Origin: Bacillota bacterium
GTDB lineage: Bacteria > Bacillota > Clostridia > Peptostreptococcales > Anaerovoracaceae
Assembly: GCA_017621195.1 (NCBI GenBank)
Contig: JAGATO010000322.1
Location: 1-10,473, forward strand
Length of the DNA: 10,473 bases
Reading direction: 5' to 3'
Within the stretch, counting starts at the first letter, position 1, and each line of letters starts with the position of its first letter. The notes below the pieces were generated by a model. That model was given only the letters and a program-made list of their open reading frames with translations. It had not been told where the DNA came from and searched no databases. Shown in pieces: positions 1 to 5,773 of this stretch. The position numbers were made by a program, and so were the translations under genes.

Positions 1-693
1 ATTCAGGCAAAGACTTTACCCGGCGGTTTGAAGATTGGAGATAGCCAGATCATTGAACCGTTGGAGCCTTATATCGATCAGTGGGGAAGAACACAGAACT
101 ACGGTGATGATTTGTTTACTCGGATGTTCAATCAGATGGTTGCTCCGTGGTATGCAAAGAAGGTTAATCGAACATCTGTTGACGATGAATTGACGCAGTT
201 GTTTGATCGTGTCGGAGATACTACGGTTCTTCCGAGTTCTCCTATGCGATATTATAAGGATAGCAATGAAAATACCGTATACGTGAGCGCAAAAGATTAT
301 ACTGAACTTCAGGAAAGTGCCGGCCAGTTAAAATATGCGGCTCTTAATTCCCTGTTCAATTCCAATGTATACAAATCGTCTGATGACGAAGAGAAGATGA
401 AATTGATTAGTGACGTATACAAATACGCTGACAACGCTGCAAAGTCGGATTGGGCGAATAAGAACAATCTGGATGTGAGCGTGGACAGTATCGTTGACAA
501 GATCGATTCCATCGTTGATACCGGAGTGGACGTCGGATCGGCATTCGCCATCCGTGCGCAGTTGTCGGCAATTGGTGGAGAAGATACGAAAGAACAGCGC
601 ATCTCTCTTCTGAACAGCTACAGTAATCTGAGCGGAGAACAGAAACACGCACTGTTGAATTCTGTTTATCCGTATAAGGAAATGCCTTGGTAA
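1..693 (+). CDS. C-terminal part of a phage-like polyvalent or structural protein (5' end outside window)
   Basis: The frame is open from base 1 and ends at the TAA at 691-693, so about 230 C-terminal residues are present. The TTG at 28 has no ribosome binding site before it and is not a credible start. Visible text includes LPGGLKIGDSQIIEP, then YIDQWGRTQNYGDD, then VDDELTQLF and VLPSSPMRYY. This resembles the tail region of very large phage or mobile-element polyvalent proteins (the LPD38-like group); that match is from memory and not confirmed. The rest is hydrophilic and probably helical, with many Asp, Ser and Lys, no signal peptide and no membrane segment. Base composition is lower in G+C than the genes after 957, and Asp/Asn/Tyr use is higher, which suggests a different origin. 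It is followed by a repeat cluster that fits the end of a mobile element. It could instead be an ordinary hypothetical protein. Confidence 0.5.
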   Translation: MQAKTLPGGLKIGDSQIIEPLEPYIDQWGRTQNYGDDLFTRMFNQMVAPWYAKKVNRTSVDDELTQLFDRVGDTTVLPSSPMRYYKDSNENTVYVSAKDYTELQESAGQLKYAALNSLFNSNVYKSSDDEEKMKLISDVYKYADNAAKSDWANKNNLDVSVDSIVDKIDSIVDTGVDVGSAFAIRAQLSAIGGEDTKEQRISLLNSYSNLSGEQKHALLNSVYPYKEMPW

Positions 694-715
694 TGGAATG
701 AAAAAAGTGCGGGAT

Positions 716-771
716 CGTGGGAAAAATCAGCTTCGATTTTTCCCACATTTTTTCCCACACTTTTTCCCACA
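716..771. repeat. Cluster of four 12-bp repeats (three direct, one inverted)
   Basis: The unit ATTTTTCCCACA occurs at 736-747, with variants TTTTTTCCCACA at 748-759 and CTTTTTCCCACA at 760-771. The three copies are head to tail with no spacer and differ only at the first base. A reverse-complement copy, CGTGGGAAAAAT, lies at 716-727 and matches 11 of 12 bases. Short tandem repeats close to one end of a mobile element are typical of arm-type binding sites for tyrosine recombinases, and that is the favoured inference given the phage-like gene on its left. Other options are binding sites for a regulator or a duplicated terminator. Confidence 0.85.
717..753 (+). terminator. Possible intrinsic terminator after the phage-like gene
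   Basis: Bases 717-728 (GTGGGAAAAATC) pair perfectly with 735-746 (GATTTTTCCCAC) around a 6-base loop, and the stem is followed by A and six Ts (747-753). It lies 24 bases after the stop codon of the preceding gene, a normal place for a terminator. The G+C-rich pairs are at the base of the stem and the upper stem is A-T, so it is weaker than a typical terminator. The same bases belong to the 12-bp repeat cluster, so the hairpin may simply be a by-product of two repeats in opposite orientation. Confidence 0.4.
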
Positions 772-855
772 TCAGTTACACATAGTTAGCAAATCTTAAT
801 GAAAGTTAAAAAAGTTTTAAATTACAGAACTCCTGTTTTTCGTTGAAATTCCAAT

Positions 856-884
856 AAGTTAATGAATTTTGCTTCATATAACTT
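856..884. repeat. Imperfect inverted repeat touching the queH -35 region
   Basis: AAGTTAATGAA (856-866) pairs with TTCAT (873-877) plus TAACTT (879-884), leaving a single bulged A at 878 and a 6-base centre TTTTGC (867-872). Arms of 11 bases around a 6-base centre have the layout of a tyrosine recombinase core site. The right arm also runs into the predicted -35 hexamer at 883-888, so an operator for a repressor is equally possible. Nothing in the window decides between these. Confidence 0.5.
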
Positions 885-912
885 GAACATACAAATAGTT
901 TTGGTGTATAAT
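883..912 (+). promoter_or_regulatory. Predicted sigma-A-type promoter for queH and the downstream operon
   Basis: A perfect -10 hexamer TATAAT lies at 907-912 and a partial -35 hexamer TTGAAC at 883-888, with an 18-base spacer. Transcription would start near 919, giving a leader of about 37 bases before the chosen queH start at 957. The setting is very AT-rich, as expected for a promoter. No other good promoter was noticed in the short gaps between the downstream genes, so this may drive much of the operon. Additional internal promoters inside coding regions cannot be excluded. Confidence 0.6.
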
Positions 913-943
913 AATGTTTCAAGTAAGTAAAGAAAAATCAAAT

Positions 944-951
944 GGGAGAGG
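944..951 (+). promoter_or_regulatory. queH ribosome binding site that fixes its start
   Basis: GGGAGAGG lies 5 bases before the ATG at 957. An in-frame ATG at 942 overlaps this site and has no ribosome binding site of its own, so the later ATG is preferred. Confidence 0.8.
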
Positions 952-956
952 ATAAA

Positions 957-1547
957 ATGACGGCAGAAAAACCGAACCTTTTGCTGCACAGCTGCTGCGG
1001 TCCCTGCAGTACAGCGGTGATCGAGCGGTTGATTCCCGATTATAATATTACCGTATTCTTCTACAATCCCAACATCGACGAACGGGAAGAATACCTGCGG
1101 CGAAAAGAGACACAGCTTCAGTTTCTGGAAGCGTACAATGCGACCATCTCCGGACAGGAGGGTATCAAGCCGGTGACCATGATCGAAGGCGATTACGAGC
1201 CGGAGGCGTTTTACCGAGTGGCGGAGGGACTGGAAGATCAGCCCGAGGGTGGCGCCCGTTGTACGAAGTGCTTTCAGCTTCGGCTGGAAACCACGGCCAG
1301 GGTTGCCCGGGAGCGGGGGTTTTCGCTGTTTGGAACGACGTTGACCGTCAGTCCCCACAAGAACTATCCGCTGATTTCGAAGATCGGAACGCAGATCGCT
1401 GCGGATCTGGGACTGGAATTTCTGGATCTGGACTTTAAGAAGAAGGCCGGCTACCAGAGGTCGGTGACGCTGTCGAAGGAGTACGGCCTGTATCGCCAGC
1501 GGTTTTGCGGATGCAGCTTTGCCCGCAGACTTCAGGAGGGCGTATGA
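957..1547 (+). CDS. queH: Epoxyqueuosine reductase QueH
   Basis: QueH (formerly DUF208) reduces epoxyqueuosine to queuosine at the wobble base of GUN tRNAs, the last step of queuosine synthesis, and is unrelated in sequence to the cobalamin-dependent enzyme QueG. The 196-residue protein shows the family pattern: LLLHSCCGPCSTAV near the N-terminus with the CC and CxxC cysteines, FFYNPNIDEREEYLRRK, then GARCTKCFQLRLETTA, GTTLTVSPHKNY and a C-terminal FCGCSFA. These cysteine pairs are the known ligands for the iron-sulfur cluster and metal site. The start at 957 is chosen from its ribosome binding site. The TGA stop overlaps the priA start as ATGA, so the two are translationally coupled. It is cytosolic and looks intact. 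Confidence 0.93.
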   Translation: MTAEKPNLLLHSCCGPCSTAVIERLIPDYNITVFFYNPNIDEREEYLRRKETQLQFLEAYNATISGQEGIKPVTMIEGDYEPEAFYRVAEGLEDQPEGGARCTKCFQLRLETTARVARERGFSLFGTTLTVSPHKNYPLISKIGTQIAADLGLEFLDLDFKKKAGYQRSVTLSKEYGLYRQRFCGCSFARRLQEGV

Positions 1548-3553
1548 AATACGTGGACGTAGTCATCGACAACAACAGCGATCATACGGACGAACTGTAC
1601 ACCTACGGCTGTCCCTTCGATCATGTCCGGGTCGGCGATAAGGTTTACGTTCCCTTCGCCCGCGGGAACAAACGGCGCGAAGCTTACGTCTTTACTGTAA
1701 AGGACCGGTTGGACGAACCCGTCCGAGGCCTGAAGGAAGTGCTGGAGATCGATCCGGAGATCCGGCTCACCGAAGAAGCCGTGGATACGTGCCGCTGGAT
1801 GAAGCGGCGGTACCTGTGCAAATACATCGACGGGATCAAGTGCTTTACGCCTGCCGGGAGCAGTTCCAAGCGGGGAAAAAAGCGAGATCCCCTGGCGGAA
1901 AGGGAATACGTTCCCGATCAGCCCAAGGCGCTGAATGAAGAACAGGCGGCTGCCATGGATCACATCCGGAAGCGACTGGCCGAAGGAAATCACTGCATCG
2001 TTCTGATGCAGGGAGTTACCGGCAGCGGAAAGACGGAGGTCTATCTTCAGGCCATTCAGGCCGTGGTGGAACAGGGCCGTCAGGCCATCATGATGGTGCC
2101 GGAGATTTCTCTGACGCCGCAGACCATTCAGCGGTTCGTCAGTCGGTTTGGAAAAGAGAAGACGGCGGTCCTGCACAGCAAGCTGAGCCTGGGCCAGCGC
2201 TACGACGAGTGGATGCGGATCCGCAGCGGACAGGCGTCCATCGTCATCGGCGCCCGGTCGGCGGTCTTTGCGCCTCTGACCGATCCGGGGATCATCATTT
2301 TGGATGAGGAACACGAAACCTCCTATAAATCCGACAAGACGCCGAAATACGACGCTCTGGAGGTGGCAGCCCGGCGGATGGGATATCACGGGGGACTGGT
2401 GCTTCTGGGGAGTGCCACGCCGTCAGTGGTCAACGCCTATCGAAGCCGAAGCGGGCTGTTCGACCTGATCCGGTTGGAAAAGCGATACAACGAAACGCCT
2501 CTGCCCCAGGTGTCCGTGGTGGATATGCGGGAGGAGCTGAAACAGGGAAATCACACCATGTTCAGCCGGTCGCTGATCCGCGCCATGGAAGAGCAGCTGG
2601 ATCGGGGACGACAGGTGATTCTGTTCCTCAATCGACGGGGATATTCCAGCTTTGTGACCTGTAGAAGCTGCGGCCATACGGTGACCTGCCCCGACTGCGG
2701 GATCACCATGACCTACCACAAGAGCGACAACGCCTGCGTCTGTCATTTCTGCGGAAAGAAACAGCCGCTGCCCCGCAGCTGTCCCGCCTGCGGAAGCTCC
2801 TACATCCGGCAGTTCGGAACGGGAACGGAGCAGGTGGAAGAGGCGGTGAAGGAATTCTTCCCGGAGGTATCCGTGGCCCGACTGGATCTGGACACGGTGA
2901 GGACGAAGGGAAGCATCGACAAAATACTGAAGGAATTTCAGAAGGGAAAGACCCGGATCTTAGTCGGAACACAGCTGGTAGCCAAGGGACTGGACTTCGC
3001 CAACGTGGGTTTGGTGGGGATCATCTCCGCCGACGTGACGCTGAACATTCCGGACTTCCGATCGGCGGAGCGCACCTTTCAGCTGGTCACCCAGGCAGCC
3101 GGCTGGGCCGGCCGGGGCGACGAGATGGGTCAGGTGATCATCCAGACGTATTCGCCGGACAATTACGCGGTCATCGCTGCTGCCCATCAGAACTACGAAG
3201 AGTTCTACCGACAGGAGGTGGCGCTGCGTAAGCAGCTGGGTTATCCACCGTTTTGCGATCTGTACCAGCTGATCGTAGCCGGTGAAAAGGAGGATCTGGT
3301 TCAGCGTACCAGTCAGGAACTGAAAGATACACTGCGCGCCCGACTGGGCGAGAACGCATCGATCCTGGGGCCGGGACCGGCACCCATGTATCTGGTGAAC
3401 GGTGTTTACCGGATGCAGATCTTAATGAAGGCGCCCAACGGAACCCGGCAGGAGTTTTCCGCTGTCGTGACCGAAGCGCGGAAGAAATTATTCACGGACA
3501 AAAAGCAGGAGTGTCTGCTTCATACGGACATCAATCCATTCAGCTTTGTATAA
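1544..3553 (+). CDS. priA: Primosomal protein N' (PriA), replication restart helicase
   Basis: PriA is a 3'-5' SF2 helicase that recognises stalled forks and reloads the replicative helicase. The 669-residue protein has an N-terminal 3'-end-binding domain (about 1-100), Walker A GVTGSGKT (157-164, Lys163), DEEH box (254-257), eight zinc cysteines (373, 376, 382, 385, 400, 403, 413, 416, with the same spacing as E. coli), motif V region GTQLVAKGLDF and a C-terminal domain. Two features are odd. Only about 25 residues (SSSKRGKK onward) separate the N-terminal domain from the helicase core, so the winged-helix domain appears absent. Motif VI reads QAAGWAGR, with Trp521 where the family has Arg. 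The ATG at 1544 follows AGGAGG (1534-1539); an in-frame TTG at 1505 lies inside queH and has no such site. Confidence 0.95.
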   Translation: MKYVDVVIDNNSDHTDELYTYGCPFDHVRVGDKVYVPFARGNKRREAYVFTVKDRLDEPVRGLKEVLEIDPEIRLTEEAVDTCRWMKRRYLCKYIDGIKCFTPAGSSSKRGKKRDPLAEREYVPDQPKALNEEQAAAMDHIRKRLAEGNHCIVLMQGVTGSGKTEVYLQAIQAVVEQGRQAIMMVPEISLTPQTIQRFVSRFGKEKTAVLHSKLSLGQRYDEWMRIRSGQASIVIGARSAVFAPLTDPGIIILDEEHETSYKSDKTPKYDALEVAARRMGYHGGLVLLGSATPSVVNAYRSRSGLFDLIRLEKRYNETPLPQVSVVDMREELKQGNHTMFSRSLIRAMEEQLDRGRQVILFLNRRGYSSFVTCRSCGHTVTCPDCGITMTYHKSDNACVCHFCGKKQPLPRSCPACGSSYIRQFGTGTEQVEEAVKEFFPEVSVARLDLDTVRTKGSIDKILKEFQKGKTRILVGTQLVAKGLDFANVGLVGIISADVTLNIPDFRSAERTFQLVTQAAGWAGRGDEMGQVIIQTYSPDNYAVIAAAHQNYEEFYRQEVALRKQLGYPPFCDLYQLIVAGEKEDLVQRTSQELKDTLRARLGENASILGPGPAPMYLVNGVYRMQILMKAPNGTRQEFSAVVTEARKKLFTDKKQECLLHTDINPFSFV

Positions 3554-3621
3554 ACAACACATGACGCATTCAACGGATGGGCGGCGGATTTTGGCGCATC
3601 ATCCCGAAAGGAGAAAAAACA

Positions 3622-4113
3622 ATGGCTTTGAGAAATATTGTAGAACGGGGAGACGAAATCTTAGCGAAGAAGGCGAAGGAGGTCAAGGTGATCGACGATC
3701 ACGTTTGCATGATCCTGGATGACATGCTGGAGACCATGCGCGAGGCCAACGGCGTAGGAATCGCGGCACCTCAGGTGGGCGTCCGTCGCCGTATGTTCAT
3801 CGTCGAGGTGGACGGCGTAACCTACGAGCTGATCAATCCCCGGATTCTGGAGCAGAGCGGATCCCAGTGCGAATACGAGGGCTGCCTCAGCGTTCCCGGC
3901 CTGTACGGTCGCGTGGAACGACCCATGTACGTGAAGATCGAAGGTCTGAACCGCAAGGGAGAACGGGTGGAATACGAAGCGGAGGGCTTCCTCGCTACGG
4001 CGTTTTGCCACGAAAACGACCATCTGGACGGCGAACTGTTCATCGACAAGGCAGTGGATGTGAAGACTGCGGAAGAAATGTACGGGGATGAAGAAGACGA
4101 TGCGGAGGAATAG
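3622..4113 (+). CDS. def: Peptide deformylase
   Basis: The enzyme removes the formyl group from the N-terminal methionine of nascent proteins at the ribosome. All three signature motifs are present in the 163-residue protein: GVGIAAPQVG (44-53), EGCLS with metal ligand Cys88, and HENDH (130-134) with ligands His130 and His134 and catalytic Glu131. The length is normal, and the protein ends in an acidic tail (DEEDDAEE). The ATG at 3622 has AAAGGAG (3607-3613) eight bases upstream; an in-frame ATG at 3577 lacks a site and would add 15 residues not seen in the family. It lies 68 bases after priA and 6 bases before fmt, which reverses its function by formylating initiator tRNA; the def-fmt pair is widely conserved. 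Confidence 0.96.
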   Translation: MALRNIVERGDEILAKKAKEVKVIDDHVCMILDDMLETMREANGVGIAAPQVGVRRRMFIVEVDGVTYELINPRILEQSGSQCEYEGCLSVPGLYGRVERPMYVKIEGLNRKGERVEYEAEGFLATAFCHENDHLDGELFIDKAVDVKTAEEMYGDEEDDAEE

Positions 4114-4119
4114 TCGTTT

Positions 4120-5055
4120 ATGAGAATAGTCTATATGGGAACGCCGGATTTCGCCGTTCCGGCCTTGGAAGCGCTGGCAAAGAGCGGCCACGATGTGGTT
4201 GCCGTCGTGACCCAGCCGGACAAGGCCAGGGATCGGGGAAAGAAGGTACAGTTTACACCGGTGAAGGCCAAGGCGCTGGAATATGACATTCCCGTCCTTC
4301 AGCCGGAGAAGGTGAAACACAACGAAGAGTTTTATCGGACGCTGGCGGAACTGAAGCCGGATCTGATTGTAGTTGCAGCCTACGGAAAGATTCTGCCGGT
4401 TTCCGTTCTGGAGCTGCCGAAGTACGGCTGCGTCAACATTCATGCATCGCTTCTGCCAAAGTACCGCGGAGCCGCGCCCATTCACCGGGCCATCATCAAC
4501 GGCGATCCGGTGACCGGCGTAACGCTGATGTATATGGCCGAAGGCATGGACACCGGCGATATGATCGTCAAAGCTGAGACGAAAATCGGAACGAAGACCG
4601 TGGAAGAAATGCACGAAGAACTGGCGGAGCTGGGAGCCAGTCTTTTGATGGATACGCTGCCTCAGCTGCTGGACGGTACGGCGCCGCGACAGGCTCAGGA
4701 AGAATCTCTGGCCACCTATGCGCCTATGGTCTTCAAGCAGGACGGCGTGTTGGATTTTGCGAAGAGCGCCGAACAGCTGTGCTGTCTGGTCCGGGGAATG
4801 AATTCCTGGCCGGGAGCATCCACCACCTACAGGGGGCAGGTGGTGAAGGTCTGGGAAGCCCAGCCGCTCCCACAGGAGACCGGAAAGGCGCCGGGAACGA
4901 TTTTATCCGTGGATAAGACGGGGCTGAAGGTTGCCTGCGGAGAGGGCGCCATCAACATTACGAAGCTGCAGTTTCCCGGAAAGCGGGCCATGGCGGTTTC
5001 GGATTATATCAAGGGAAACACCGTAGATACCGGTGTGATTTTGGGAGGTAATTAA
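4120..5055 (+). CDS. fmt: Methionyl-tRNA formyltransferase
   Basis: Fmt transfers a formyl group from 10-formyltetrahydrofolate to Met on initiator tRNA. The 311-residue protein is full length (E. coli 315). It begins MRIVYMGTPDFAVPALEAL, the usual Rossmann-type N-terminus, and has the active-site residues Asn106, His108 and Asp144 within NIHASLLPKYRGAAPIHRA and AEGMDTGDM, with the same numbering as E. coli. The C-terminal part (about 205-311) fits the tRNA-binding OB-like domain. The start is 6 bases after def, and its ribosome binding site GGAGG (4104-4108) lies inside the end of def, 11 bases from the ATG, so translation is probably coupled to def. Confidence 0.97.
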   Translation: MRIVYMGTPDFAVPALEALAKSGHDVVAVVTQPDKARDRGKKVQFTPVKAKALEYDIPVLQPEKVKHNEEFYRTLAELKPDLIVVAAYGKILPVSVLELPKYGCVNIHASLLPKYRGAAPIHRAIINGDPVTGVTLMYMAEGMDTGDMIVKAETKIGTKTVEEMHEELAELGASLLMDTLPQLLDGTAPRQAQEESLATYAPMVFKQDGVLDFAKSAEQLCCLVRGMNSWPGASTTYRGQVVKVWEAQPLPQETGKAPGTILSVDKTGLKVACGEGAINITKLQFPGKRAMAVSDYIKGNTVDTGVILGGN

Positions 5056-5057
5056 TT

Positions 5058-5771
5058 ATGTATGGATATTACGGAGGATATGGATATTACAGCTCCATGA
5101 TTTTTCTGATCCCGGCGATCATCCTGACGCTGATCGCCCAGACGAAGGTCAATTCCGCCTATGCGAAATACGCCAGAGTGGCCAATCGGCGCGGTCTGAC
5201 CGGCGCACAGGCGGCCCGCATGATCCTGGATGCCAACGGCATGTCCGATGTTCCCGTGGAAATGATCGGCGGAAAGCTATCGGATCATTACGATCCGCGC
5301 CGTCGTGTCATGCGGCTGTCGTCCCAGGTCTACAGCGAACCGTCGGTAGCCTCGGTTGCCATTGCGGCTCACGAAGCAGGTCACGCCATTCAGCACAGCG
5401 TTGGCTATTCGCCGCTGCAGATTCGCAACGCCATCGTTCCGGTGGTGAACCTGTGTTCCAACGCGTCCTGGCCGATCCTGATCATCGGTCTGTTCCTGGG
5501 TCATTCGACCATGGGTGATCTGGTGTTCAACCTGGGAGTTTTACTGTTCGTAGCCACCGTGGTCTTTCAGCTGATTACACTGCCGGTGGAATTCAACGCG
5601 TCCAGACGGGCGCTGGAACAGATGGAAGCCATGGGCATCGTCTACGACAACAGCGAAGCCAGAGGAGCGAAGAAGGTGCTGTCTGCCGCTGCTCTGACGT
5701 ATGTGGCGGCTCTGGCTATGGCAGTATCCAACCTGATCCGCATTCTTGCCATGAGAGGGAGACGTGACTGA
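5058..5771 (+). CDS. Membrane zinc metallopeptidase, YugP family
   Basis: This is a member of the YugP-like neutral zinc metallopeptidase family (Pfam Zn_peptidase_2), whose physiological substrate is not well known. The 237-residue protein has a Gly/Tyr-rich start (MYGYYGGYGYYSS), a first membrane segment at about 13-28, the zinc motif HEAGH (105-109), further hydrophobic segments at about 129-150, 153-176 and 208-228, and LPVEFNASRRALE, where Glu178 is the likely third zinc ligand. The active site probably faces the cytoplasm, but this is inferred from the family only. The ATG is 2 bases after the fmt stop, with GGGAGG inside the end of fmt. A gene of this family at this point in the operon is seen in Clostridia, and is not part of the B. 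subtilis cluster. No truncation is visible. Confidence 0.9.
   Translation: MYGYYGGYGYYSSMIFLIPAIILTLIAQTKVNSAYAKYARVANRRGLTGAQAARMILDANGMSDVPVEMIGGKLSDHYDPRRRVMRLSSQVYSEPSVASVAIAAHEAGHAIQHSVGYSPLQIRNAIVPVVNLCSNASWPILIIGLFLGHSTMGDLVFNLGVLLFVATVVFQLITLPVEFNASRRALEQMEAMGIVYDNSEARGAKKVLSAAALTYVAALAMAVSNLIRILAMRGRRD
5754..5761 (+). promoter_or_regulatory. Ribosome binding site supporting the TTG start of rsmB
   Basis: AGAGGGAG inside the end of the peptidase gene lies 12 bases before the TTG at 5774. The spacing is longer than ideal and the start codon is weak, so rsmB may depend on ribosomes arriving from the upstream gene. Confidence 0.5.
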
Positions 5772-5773
5772 GA

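Larger units (their letters stand above)
694..956. other. AT-rich intergenic region between phage-like gene and housekeeping operon
   Basis: About 260 bases without a credible gene on either strand. The first part holds the repeat cluster and possible terminator at 716-771. The stretch 772-855 is AT-rich and holds only a small low-complexity hairpin (806-820). Then come an inverted repeat (856-884), a promoter (883-912) and the queH leader. No tRNA gene is present to act as an attachment site. No preQ1 riboswitch was recognised, and the predicted leader of about 37 bases leaves little room for one. The change in base composition across this region marks a likely boundary between acquired and core DNA. 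Confidence 0.6.

Noticed and set aside
716..771. Reading the repeat cluster as a CRISPR array
   Set aside because: The units are 12 bases and directly adjacent, with no unique spacers.
806..820. Small hairpin TTAAAA-AAG-TTTTAA
   Set aside because: It is low-complexity A/T sequence and too weak and common to be given a function.
942..956. Upstream in-frame ATG as the queH start
   Set aside because: It overlaps the ribosome binding site (GGGAGAGG) of the ATG at 957 and has no site of its own.
1505..1543. TTG at 1505 as the priA start
   Set aside because: It lies deep within queH without a ribosome binding site; the ATG at 1544 has AGGAGG before it and gives the normal PriA N-terminus.
1532..2389. 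Long - strand open frame under priA
   Set aside because: It is a shadow of the priA reading frame with no domain and no ribosome binding site noticed.
3577..3621. ATG at 3577 as the def start
   Set aside because: The extension is unlike deformylase sequences, and the ATG at 3622 has a good ribosome binding site.
3661..4614. Long open frame on the - strand across def and fmt
   Set aside because: It is antisense to two genes with complete motifs, crosses their boundary, and has no recognisable domain; it reflects codon bias.
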